Shown here piece by piece: positions 54,396 through 64,000 of a stretch of 64,000 nt of DNA. Numbering within the stretch: position 1 is the first letter of the stretch; each line of letters opens with the position of its first letter. The translations under genes and the position numbers were made by a program. The DNA is from Pararge aegeria (Eukaryota; Arthropoda; Insecta; Lepidoptera; Nymphalidae): NCBI RefSeq assembly GCF_905163445.1, contig NC_053190.1:13518501-13582500 (forward strand). Direction: 5' to 3'. The notes beneath the pieces were generated by a model. It had not been told where the DNA came from, ran no database searches, and saw only the letters and a program-made list of their open reading frames with translations.

Positions 54396-54599
54396 TCGAT
54401 CTGAGGCCTCGTTGGAACATTTGAAAACGATTTTGTCAGAATTAGGTATAATGCGAGTAGACCACTGACCACTGAGGTCCACGCTACTCGCACTTAGAAC
54501 AAGGCTTTAGGTTACATGTATTGTGACATAAAGCGTTGTTGTAAGTGCGTACCGTGTGGTGTCGGTACATCAGAATACATCAGAATGTAATAGTATTTA

Positions 54600-54905
54600 C
54601 TGTTATTAATGTATTTATAATATGTTAAAGTATATATTAGTTTTTTTATATAGTATTTTATTTGTGTAATCTAGTTCAAGTATGTAGTTATTAGTATGTA
54701 TTATTTTTTAATGCACAACCTGCAGTATGTTATCCTTTTGTTTTCCTTATCCTAAGGTTGCCTGGAAGAGATCGCTACAAAGCGATAAGGCTTTAGTATT
54801 GTAAAAGCAAGCCTTAGCCTTAGCCTTTCTTAGCCATCTCTTGCAAGCCTTTTGTATACTTCTTCTGTCTGTGTTTTTATTTGTGTGCAAATAAAGAATA
54901 TAAAT
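54600..54905 (+). mobile_element. LINE-W 3' UTR and tail
   Basis: AAGGTTGCCTGGAAGAGATC, GCTACAAAGCGATAAGGC, a small (AGCCTT)n expansion, GTGTGCAAATAAAGAATAT and (AAAT)n. Confidence 0.65.
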
Positions 54906-54911
54906 AAATAA

Positions 54912-55108
54912 AATCAGAATCAGAATACAGTTTTCACCACCCCATCTCTTCCCACGGGAGTCATACGAGGCGTCTAAGGGAATATAACGGAGAACGGACA
55001 GCGGCGTCCTCTATGCGACTACTAAAATCTACTGCGATCACTAACCCTGCCATGCCCATCCCGTTAGGAGAGGCCTTTAGTCCACCAGTGGACTGCTATT
55101 GATGAAGT
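54912..55108 (+). mobile_element. Repeat-D copy
   Basis: AATCAGAATACAGTTTTCAC, CCACGGGAGTCATACGAGG, ACTGCGATCACTAACCC and GAGGCCTTTAGTCCACCAG. Confidence 0.65.
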
Positions 55109-55793
55109 TCGAAAAGCTTTCATTTAATTTGAGTTGTTTTTGGTGAGTCATAAAGGTGTGTGAAGGCCATTTTATTATTAAAATTTAATTTATCACAGCA
55201 AAAGCTTACCTGGGTGACCTGTACCTAAGTGATAGTTAGCGAAGTTTTAGCAATAATAAAGTTAGTCAGCTGCAGGGAACGTCGGCACTTAGACTACTAG
55301 TCCGAGTAGGTAATGCAATAACTATGGACGAACTGGTCTCTTTATTTATTAAGTAAACGCGTTAAATCGATATTATAAAGCAAACTAGTTAGGTCGTTCT
55401 TAAGTTAGTTTTATATATCGCATAGTACTTACTGGAATAAAAACATTCTTCATATTAATTCTATTCAGAAAGGTTACTGATTTATTTCCAAGGCACACTC
55501 GAAACAAGGACTGATTTGTATTTAATATGTATTTAAAAAACGGTTGTGCCGTGTGTGTAAAGCTATACAATGCAATCCAAAAATTATAAGCTGTACTACG
55601 ATATTACAGCATTTGAATTAAATTTAATTTAAAAGTGACTATTGAGCAATTGATGAATAACTGCTGTTTAAGCTTCACTACAAGATTATTTAGGTTAATA
55701 TGATGGGATTTTTTATCACATATACATACAAATAAATAAATAGTTATTATTTTTATTATGCTAGTTTGGACAGAAGTGTAAAGATAGGAAAAA
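55109..55793. other. No gene seen
   Basis: AT-rich spacer. Confidence 0.4.
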
Positions 55794-56605
55794 TCTACTC
55801 ATTTATACCGATGAACCTCAAAGGTATAAATGACACCTCCAGACTTTTCCAACTATATGATGTTATGACGATGATAATGAATCTTCACGTGCCCGCCAAC
55901 CAACATTAGAAGAGCTTGGTAGGCTGAATCTTTATGCCCCTTCCTATGAGAGAGAAGTCAGCGTCCAACAGCTGGGCATTAGTAGGTTGAGGTAAAGTGT
56001 AAAGCTAAAATCTAACTTAAAAATTTATCCAATAATCACCGCGAGACCTTTGTACTTCTCGCTTAAAAGGATCTACAGTCAAAGCGTGGGGCTTTAGAAT
56101 ATTGAAAACAACAAAGTATGAGATCCAAAGTTTCCTCCACAAAAGAGCGCGTTAGTTATAGGTCAGCAATCAGCATAGAGTTGCATTTTGGACGCCGCTT
56201 TGTAGGTCAAGTAGTTAAATTGTATTTTGCTCTTACAGGGTTTAATTAAACCTCAACAGCTCCGAGGCTAATTGAATCGGAAAACTATCAACTGGGGCGT
56301 TACTTCGGGAAATAACTAAGTCACTAGCGATGGGCTTTAAATCAACGGACAGCTTTTTACGATTTAACGAATATACCTAAACCATTTATCTTTAATCCAT
56401 TGCCTGGAAAATAGGTTAACTAAATTTATTCTATTAATTAAGGGACTAGTTTTAAACCATTGACGAAAGAATTAATGTTACTTTTGTTGTTGAAGGATAG
56501 TCTTATTGCAACACAAGGTAACGCACGCATTTTCTAAGATATTCCGTCTGAGAAATTGATAGGAAAAATGTACTATTTTGAGGTTCATCGGTATAAATGA
56601 GTAGA
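55794..56605. repeat. 29-bp perfect inverted repeat pair enclosing about 750 bp
   Basis: TCTACTCATTTATACCGATG plus AACCTCAAA at 55794-55822 is exactly reversed at 56577-56605. The left end also folds locally (TCATTTATACC/GGTATAAATGA, 55799-55833). The inside has a Repeat-D scrap at 55890-55995 and no open frame. It may be an uncharacterised DNA element; no clear target duplication. Confidence 0.7.
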
Positions 56606-56689
56606 AATTTTAGTCAAATGTTGTAATATTATTACAGCTTTTAATTTTACTGAAAACAAACACCTGAAGCAGGGTCAGGCTGGTGAGAA

Positions 56690-56895
56690 CTTTGATCCGT
56701 TTACGCACATCCAACTTTTTGGAGTTATGTCCATTTTTAATTCAAGCAATTAAAATATCACTTGGCTAAATGGTAATGGAAATAATAGTAACGAAAGCTG
56801 CATGAATGAGAGTTCTCTATAATGTTCTCATAGGTGTATGCAGTCTACAAATACCTTGGTACTTAACCAGCATGGTCTTATATAACTTTTAGGCA
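56690..56895 (+). mobile_element. SINE-A copy, worn
   Basis: GCATGAATGAGAGTTCTC, AATGTTCTCATAGGTGTATG and TTAACCAGCATGG fit the family. Confidence 0.5.
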
Positions 56896-56974
56896 GGCTT
56901 TTCTTCGAGGAATTCCGTGACATAGTTTGAAAATTAAGCTTAAACCTCAAAAATAAGGAATCAAAAAATATTTG

Positions 56975-57095
56975 AGGGTCCGTTGCCGAAGATCTATTTG
57001 GTGTGGAGTAAACAGATTGAAGAAGTTATGTATTGGACCATACACATTCGCATGCTTTTCACGGAGTATACCAAATTAAGATTAATATTCGTATT
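56975..57095. mobile_element. Foldback element, right arm only
   Basis: TTGCCGAAGATCTATTTGG, TGTGGAGTAAACAGATTG and ACACATTCGCATGCTTTTC are the core edge and right arm. The left half is lost. Confidence 0.6.
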
Positions 57096-57635
57096 ATATC
57101 AAAAAGTTAAATTCGCTGTGCCGAACGAATACGTGATACGTAAAAGAGTGTATCGGACAACTAAGCGGAACATCGGTAATTTCATTTCAACGTGTAAAAA
57201 AACATTAAGTCCGACGTCAAAATGGACTTCCATCAACCAGTAATTACCAAGTTACCCAACAATTGAAGCTCAGTCTCAAAGGCTTCGCATGTCTCTTACT
57301 TTTTTCTAACGCGAAAAAGAGAAAACAGGTTGGTGGAAATGGTGGAAAAAGCGGCAACACTTTTATTGCGTTATTATCGACTACGGGCGTCAGTTATAGT
57401 GCCCAGTTTCAGATGATTCGATTAAAAACACCCATTTTCGGCTTAACTTTTATTACCTTACCGACGCTTTTCACTCGCTCGGCCGTTAATTTAATGCGAA
57501 ACAGAGGTTTTCGGTTTCAGCGAATTGTGATGTGTTTTTAACTGCGCGATGCGAGGACTTTTGTTAAAAGCCAGATGTCTTTTTGGGATACTAGAAAAAA
57601 AAACAGGCGAGGATAAAAAGCTATTTTCCGCTTAC
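57096..57635. other. Unassigned, somewhat GC-richer
   Basis: A 92-codon frame at 57263-57541 (GGNGGKSGNTFIALL) has no family I recognise. It could be a worn repeat. Confidence 0.35.
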
Positions 57636-57985
57636 AATCCATGATTTACGGATCCGACGCATGGTTGACAACTATGTGCCTGATAAGAAAACTAAGTGTC
57701 ACTCAGCGAGCGATGTAGACAATAACTACGCTCAGAGTATTTTTCAGTGATCAAATTAGAATTGAAGACGAGCTAGACTTATCGACATGGCTCGACAAGT
57801 TGCAAAGTTAAACTGGCAATGGATCGCGTACAAATCTCGCACAACCAATGGAGTTGAGATCTTATTAAAATGCAAGAGTGGTAAAGCCACTCCGAAAAAT
57901 ATAGCGTTGGCAGCCTCCACGCAGACAGACGACATTAAGTTAGTTAGGGAGCTCTTAAAAGACACAAGCAGCCCAATATGGATCC
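57636..57985 (+). mobile_element. RTE LINE 3' end, decayed
   Basis: ATGGTTGACAACTATGTGCC, AGTGTCACTCAGCGAGCGAT and CAAGTTGCAAAGTTAAACTG mirror the copy at 10750-10940 with many changes. ACGCAGACAGACGACATTAA corresponds to W-T-D-D-I. Frames are broken and no tail remains; a (CCTAA)n run follows at 57987. Confidence 0.65.
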
Positions 57986-58132
57986 TAACCTAACCTAACC
58001 CTGTTGGTAAAGACCAAGCAAATCAGCATTCCAGCATATTATCAGATACAAGCGGACCCCGCGACTTCGTCCGCGTATCAGTCAATCTTAAAAGACGTGA
58101 TGCGGATTGTTTTTAGCATTTTTAAAGAGTAA

Positions 58133-58160
58133 CAAAATAATGTTTTAAAACATTATTTTG
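58133..58160. repeat. 28-bp perfect palindrome
   Basis: CAAAATAATGTTTT and its exact reverse, with no spacer. Confidence 0.85.
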
Positions 58161-58254
58161 GGAACTTTAACCCTGTATGCATCGCACGCATAAAAAACAA
58201 TCAGTGTTTGTAGCATCGGCGCAAGGTTGCTTGCCTTTCGTTATTCTATAAGAT

Positions 58255-58755
58255 ATATATCGGAGAGTATGCTCAAGAACTCTTTGATTTAGTTCCCCCC
58301 TTTTTACCATCGAACCGCGAGGCACGATAAGGATCTGCATCCCTACGGTGTTGATATACCGTGGTTCGCACCGCAAGCAGTGGCGTGCATAGAGGGTATA
58401 CACAGGGTATGCAGATGATTTAAAATGAAGAAAATCCCCAGTAAGAGTTATAAATACTTAAGAGTAGACTTTTTATAACTCTTACAATGCCTTTCCTAAG
58501 TTTTTTATAACAATTAATGGAGATTTTCTTCATTTTATATCATCTGCATACCGGTGCATATCCTCTATGCACGCCACTGACCGCATGGATCTGGGATACC
58601 CTTCCAGATTCCATTTTTCCTAGTGATATGAGTACCTTCAAATCAAGAGTGAATAGGCATCTTCTAGGCAAGCGCTTTCCACCTTAGGATGCATCGTCAC
58701 TCACCATCAGGTGTGATTGCAGTCAAGCACTCGTCTATAAACATTAAAAAAAACG
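58255..58755 (+). mobile_element. LINE 3' end split by a hAT MITE
   Basis: The left part (58255-58377) reads LFDLVPPFLPSNREAR in a worn frame. The right part (58588-58686) reads WDTLPDSIFPSDMSTFKSRV then NRHLLGKRFPP before a TAG, a LINE ORF2 C-terminus. The 3' UTR CACCATCAGGTGTGATTG and CAGTCAAGCACT matches the SINE-B tail, so this LINE lineage is a likely SINE-B partner. Confidence 0.7.
58378..58579. mobile_element. hAT MITE with 8-bp target duplication, inside a LINE
   Basis: Ends CAGTGGCGTGCATAGAGG and the reverse of it; the arms pair for about 60 bp. ACCGCAAG (58370-58377) and ACCGCATG (58580-58587) flank it with one change. Longer relative of 45069-45212. Confidence 0.8.
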
Positions 58756-59624
58756 CATCGGTAACTCTCACAATGTTTTTTTTTTCTTTTTTGCTAAATT
58801 TCTCATGAATGCCCCCGTTCCTTTCTGTCTTGGAGTGCTATAGCATAACTTATAGACTTTGCCCGATAAATGGAATGCACGACACAAAATATTTATCCAA
58901 CAGTAACCAGTAGTTCGTGAGATTAGCGCGTTCGACCAAACAAACTCTTTAACTTTATAATATTATACAGGTTTTTTTATAACAATACGATAAAACATAA
59001 TGTAATCTTATAAAAAAGTTGTATAATATTGGTCAAGATTCAATACAAGAAAAGTGTTGAGTTAAAAGTAAAAACTATTAATATTATTTCGCAAAGCTAA
59101 CGACGGGAAAAACGCTGCTGCATTCATATTTAATTGGTACCACAAATCCCGAGTATTGTGCATCCAATAGCAGTAATTTGGAATGCCTCCAAGTGTCGGG
59201 GAATATTTTGCTTTATTTATTGTTAGAGGCGAGCAAATACTGAAAAATTATTTCGAAGAAATCCGAGTAGATGCCGTATACTTTGATTGATTTGGAGTAG
59301 GTCGAATGAATAGTGAATGTACATACAGCGAATGCCACGTTTAAGCCTTTATGCACGTGCTAAAAAAATATAAAAAATGGAAGGCCCAGGTAGTCAGATA
59401 TTCCTTTCAATACCAACAATGTTCAGGATGGCACTTAGATCTTTCATTAATTAACAGTATTATTGAAGCTAAATACCTAGTTTCTCATATTAAAGTATTC
59501 ATTTTATAAAAGACATCATTAAAGCCCACCAATCTGCTTTAGAGCAGTGTTGTGGGTCTGTACTCTATAAACCTGACTTCCCAAGGAGTGAAATAAAACA
59601 ACTAGACTGACTCTAATACTGTAT
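58756..59624. other. No gene; imperfect hairpin at 58959-59030
   Basis: AATATTATACAGGTTTTTTT and the matching AAAAAAGTTGTATAATATT form imperfect arms around a 25-nt loop. Confidence 0.5.
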
Positions 59625-59755
59625 ATTAGGCTTCTCTATAATTCATATTACTTGTTACCTTCAAATGACTCTACTACCAGTTCGGAATGCTGTCTTCGGC
59701 AGAGAAGACCACTGGCAAGAAACTCTACCGTTGCTCTTTTATTCAATCAATTAAA
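59625..59755 (-). mobile_element. LINE-X 3' tail, worn
   Basis: Minus strand: GAGCAACGGTAGAGTTTCTT, GCCAGTGGTCTTCTCTGCC and CCGAACTGGTAGTAGAGTC. Confidence 0.65.
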
Positions 59756-62029
59756 ACAACTTATAAACACAATTACAACATTGTCATATGTAATAACGCT
59801 AGGCCCTTTGATACAAGACATATAAGACAGGTCGAACATAACTACTATTATCACTTATAACATCAGGACTTTTGGAACAAATTGTTTGTATAGAGTAACC
59901 TCTGCTACATAAACTGTCGGTATAAAGTTATGCTAGGGCTCCATATATGATACCTAAATAAACCAAAAGATGATATATACTTATCTGATGCAACATCAGG
60001 TACCAACATAGTACCAACAACTTATCTCAACTCCATCACCAATACATACGACTCTTGTTTCGTCACAACAATATTTCCTTAAGTATATCGTTTCCATTAT
60101 AAATCATCTATTCCCAATTTGTAACGTTCTATCCACAATACTTTACTTAATCTCCTTTTCTCAATTAAGTAATTAAAATCCGTGCTAACTTTTCTTTCCC
60201 GCCAATCGATCTTGTCAAACTCGCGTCTCCCGCCATAGATCCTATATTTTTCTTTGACAGTCTACTAAAGGCCATTATTCTATTTTCAATAGGTACACTA
60301 TCAATGAGTATACAAACTATGATTTGTTGATATTTAATATAATCATCGGGTTTATCATAGATAAAGTGCTATAATTCCCTATTTCCTAACACACGCATCG
60401 GTAGCTGATGAACTTTTTAAATGCCCTTTCAAATGGAATACAACACTTCATAATGGCAATAATGTAACTAGTATATAATGCCTTTTGTATTCTGAGGTAT
60501 ATAATTGCTATTTTTCTCTGTTTCGTTGTAACACTCTTGGCAGAGTGGTCGTGGTCATCACGGTGGGACATTGTTTGTGGCAATTGTTACTCGCCTCACG
60601 ATTATTCTCCACTTCTCTCTATTTGCAGAGAGTTTGGTACACTCATGCAAGGGACCTCTGCAGATTTGATCTGATCGGATCATCGTTTGGGTGACCTACC
60701 GCGGTCTCATCGTGCAAGGCGTTCTATAGAGGTGTTTTCTCTGCGGGAGACGTGACCGATGAATTTCAATATGCGTTTATGCACTAATGTTGAATGACGT
60801 TTCTTGATGTCGAGTTCATGGATAATGGAAATATTCGTACAAAATTCGGTCCATTAGACTCCAAGCAAACGTCTCGAACAGCATATTTCTAGATCAATCC
60901 TCTTCTCGACCTCTCGCAAAGTCCACGTCAGCGCGCTGTATAAAAACATGGGAAAACTAGTGTTTGTACAAGCTGGATCTTAGTGGCCTTAGTAATGTTG
61001 CGGGGTCTCTCAGCTTCTCTTCTTCAGCTTTTCCATCGTAGTTCTCGTTATTGCCATAGGTTGCTTTACTTATTATACGCAACCGCCAATGTTTGTTATT
61101 AAAGCGCCAAGGTATACGTACGAAGACTACGATGCAGTTACTGCTCAATCCCAGCGCGCCAGTTCCCTACCTTGTTCCAGGAGAAGGGTAGATGCCTTCC
61201 TTCCAGGTTCGCGAGAAACCCCTAACTAGGCAGGACGATCAGCCAGACCAGCACTTCTCTTTCTCGAGAGAATCTGAAACAGGCAGCATTTATTTAGCAA
61301 CTATAAGCACTATTCGGGTTTAATTTTCAAGAGAAACTAGACTTTTCCAAGTAGTTGTACCTACTTTTATGGAAAATGCAATTTCATAGTTTTATAAACG
61401 CTGACTCGCTGACGATATCACCAGAGTACGAGTATAATCGATTGAACACTTCATACTCGCACTTGAATTTGAAATTCAGATATCTCGCACATTTGGTATT
61501 TTTGCTGAGATCCAGGTCAGAGGTGATATAAGTTTAATTAATCTTTTCAAATAATCAATAATTTTAAATAGTCAGAATTTATTTTAATAGATAGTATTAA
61601 AATAAATTCAGACTTCACTAAGGTAATATCAACTAAATGGTTAAACGAATAGCTATAGTTGTCCTTAGTTATAGTCATAGTTAACTAATACACGGAAACG
61701 AAACAGTTGAAAAGGAGATAATATGTTATTTTTTAATAGTACAGTGCTTCTTGGATTCCGATCTGTTATAATTTGGCTTTTGCAGTTCCATTACTTGTTG
61801 TAAAAAAAAATTAAAATAAATTATATAATACCTCAATTTAACTTATAATTTCGAAAATAGGTCACTCTGTTTATTTGTAACCTTTAACGTAAAATTTGAT
61901 AAGAGGCTTAAGAGCTTTCGATTAAATTTGGCAAGGAGTTAAATTACATCAAAAGATATACCAGACAAAACAGAAAGATAAGGGAACTGCTGACTGAAGT
62001 TTTCGCATCAAGTAAATTTTTATAAAATA
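59756..62029. other. Unassigned; GC-richer block at 60500-61270
   Basis: 60500-61270 has near-balanced composition with several short frames (65-69 codons) on both strands but no motif. ACACTCTTGGCAGAGTGGTC at 60530 may start an unrecognised dispersed repeat. Confidence 0.35.
61570..61614. repeat. 20-bp hairpin, one mismatch
   Basis: AGTCAGAATTTATTTTAATA at 61570-61589 pairs with 61595-61614; loop GATAG. Confidence 0.8.
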
Positions 62030-62422
62030 CTAGCATACCCAGCCCGCTTCGCCGGGCTAGATTTTATAGAACAATAAACTTAAATCATTAAATTTTTAAT
62101 TTAAGTCTCATAATATATTAAATCATTTATTTATCTCCGTATTCATTCTAGAGAATAGAATTCTCTTCTCGAGCGGGTGAAGATCATTTTCTACACCCAT
62201 GTACACCCAACAATAGAATATCATCATAGTAAATAAAAGCTGTATTTGACATTTTGACAGTTCAAAAATAGGAGTGCTTCGATCGTCACCAAACTTACGA
62301 CGAAGGATTACTCGCCAGGTCAATCCGGAGATTCCCTGAAAGTTTCATTGAAATCTGTCCACCTGTTACGGAGCCTATACAGAACATACCCACACACTTT
62401 ATCTTATATATATATATATAGA
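62030..62422 (-). mobile_element. Helitron-like element
   Basis: Closely similar to 38401-38784: minus-strand start TCTATATATATATATAAG, end hairpin GCCCGGCGAAGCGGGC and CTAG before a T. Shares TCGAGCGGGTGAAGATC and GGTCAATCCGGAGATTCC (plus-strand reading). Confidence 0.7.
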
Positions 62423-63039
62423 TAGATGACGCGCAGGGAGTCTAGGGCATCAACTAATCGTTTAGGTATAGCAAGTTATTAAGTGCATGTTTCATACGAG
62501 TATTTGTGCGTAACAATCAACCAAGCTATAATATTATTCCTCGAACATAATGCAGTGCCAAAACATAAATAACTATAAGAAACAGCTCCGCATTCATGCT
62601 ATTTGCCTACCCCCTACCTACCACCACAGTTTATAGACCTTACGGTGCATCGGGCGATGGAACAGATTTGCTATGGCAACCATCGACAAACATTCTAGTT
62701 AGAATTCAGGTCGTAGGCACTGAGGTTATATTTAGTGTCTGATTATTTTTACTTTTCTGAATTTTATTAGAATTAAATCATTGGATCTGATTACTTTTAA
62801 AACAATTAAACAGAGTATAAAAATTGGAATAGTATTCGTCTTTTTCTAATTCACTAATAATGATAATAAAACTTTCTATATTCATAATGTGTTAGAAATT
62901 TTGAATGCGAGTGATTAATTGTTGTTGTACATTGATTGAGTAGTTCTTTCTATTTATTTTTAAATTTTGTATTTACTTCCTAGGCACGCAGGCAATGCAG
63001 CTGCGGACATCATCGTTTGATAGTTTGTTGGGCTGAACA
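62423..63039. other. No gene or known repeat seen
   Basis: AT-rich spacer. Confidence 0.4.
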
Positions 63040-63125
63040 CTTTATTGCACACATTCATCTTGTACAAAGTAACGAAATAAAACACAGATTAAACGGCGGT
63101 CTTATCGACGAAGTAATCTCTTCCA
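63040..63125 (-). mobile_element. LINE-W 3' tail, reversed
   Basis: CTTTATTGCACACATTCATC and AACGGCGGTCTTATCGAC reversed match GATAAGGCCGCC and GTGCAATAAAG at 13577-13645. Confidence 0.55.
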
Positions 63126-63384
63126 TACATCCTTTGGCGTAAAGAAAAACTCTTTATCGTACCCAGCTTCTTTTAATTGGTCGCATTCGGGACGCAACGC
63201 CGCTAAGGACGCAGTTTGTACGGCGCTCTTAGGCCTTAAGTTATGTCATTTATTTTATCGTCTCAAAAAACACCTTTTTTAACAGTTATCAATACTTATA
63301 ATAAATCTGTAACTGGAAGATTTATGTACATTTAATATATTTTGAAAATTTTTACCGAGGGATGCTTAATAATCGATACAGAGT

Positions 63385-63916
63385 CAAAAACAAATATAAT
63401 TTTTGTCTGTCTGTCTGTCCGGGCATCACGTGAAAACTACTGAACGGATTAAAATAAAATTTGGTATAGTTGTATAGGAAAAGCAAACAGCTCCTACAGG
63501 ATACCATCGCTATTTTTCCGCATTTGTCTTTCAAAATCCGCGCAACGGAGTTTTAGATTACCGTGTTTTTTTTAGATAGGCATAGTTGAAATATTATCAA
63601 GCTTTTGACTTTGTTTGGTTGAACGCGGTAATCGCAGAAAATCTGTTCGATTTCGTTTTTTTTTGGATATAGATTTTTAGATAGTATCAATTAAGGCTGT
63701 ATAACATCACGCTACGACAAAAATATCCTATCCTATCCTTTTTGAGAGATTCCGATGAGTGCGATGCGTGAACGGTAAACTTTACGCAAAACGACGGAAA
63801 TATGTAGTAAGTATATCGGAATTGTTTCTTTAAAGTTCTATAAAACCGTCCGCGACAACATACGACTACTTTTTGAAGGTGACTCATTTGTGGATGAAGT
63901 CGCGCGGGTCCGCTAG
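63385..63916 (+). mobile_element. Helitron-like element, long form
   Basis: TTTGTCTGTCTGTCTGTCCG and CTACTGAACGGATT on the 5' side; 3' end GGATGAAGTCGCGCGGGTCC then GCTAG before a T. The exact 5' TC is not clear. About 530 bp, non-coding. Confidence 0.55.
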
Positions 63917-64000
63917 TTTAAGAAATATATATGTAAATTTGGTTAATGTACGTTTATTATAGCATATTTATCATTTCTATATGTACATATATGTATCTCT

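Noticed and set aside
57263..57541. 92-codon frame as a small host gene
   Set aside because: No recognisable domain, no splice or promoter support; left as unassigned.

Overview
The window is non-coding insect DNA, almost certainly from a butterfly or moth (Lepidoptera). It is AT-rich and built from repeat types typical of that order: tRNA-headed SINEs, 5'-truncated RTE and CR1/Jockey-type LINE tails, short Helitron-like elements ending in CTAG, foldback elements and hAT MITEs. The assignment rests on recognising these families by eye, not on a database search. I found no convincing host protein-coding gene. Nearly all the short open reading frames lie in repeats or are what chance gives in AT-rich DNA.

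Layout. 0.4-11 kb holds SINEs, three Helitron-like elements, three copies of a foldback family (two with 10-11 bp target duplications) and LINE tails, ending in an RTE LINE 3' end inserted next to a SINE. 12.8-27.5 kb is a nested patchwork of LINE tails and SINEs, including a TA-flanked MITE inside a SINE, plus one perfect 25-bp hairpin at 26.1 kb. 28.3-34.7 kb is the centrepiece: a ~490 bp segment occurs twice, and the second copy is split by a nearly complete 4.46 kb non-LTR retrotransposon. That element has a coiled-coil/SGNH-esterase-like ORF1 and an ORF2 with AP-endonuclease and reverse transcriptase, and the first copy serves as an empty-site reference. 35-45 kb contains SINEs, a tandemly duplicated Helitron 3' end, a third clear foldback copy and a hAT MITE with a perfect 8-bp target duplication. 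46-50 kb has a pair of CCAAGA minisatellite blocks in inverted order and a diverged tandem duplication of unknown origin. 52-59 kb has tandemly duplicated RTE tails, a 29-bp inverted repeat pair and a hAT MITE inside a LINE. 60-64 kb is mostly unassigned, with two more Helitron-like elements.

How the parts work together. The retrotransposon supplied its own endonuclease and reverse transcriptase but is now inactive: ORF1 has two one-base shifts, both in A8 runs, ORF2 is split by a 73-bp piece of another LINE, and an in-frame stop precedes the normal C-terminus. SINE families share 3' tails with LINE fragments in the same window (TGATGA tails with RTE; the ATTGCAGTCAAG tail with a second LINE), which is the expected sign of SINEs using LINE machinery. 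Family letters (SINE-A to E, LINE-W to Z) are local labels used only here.
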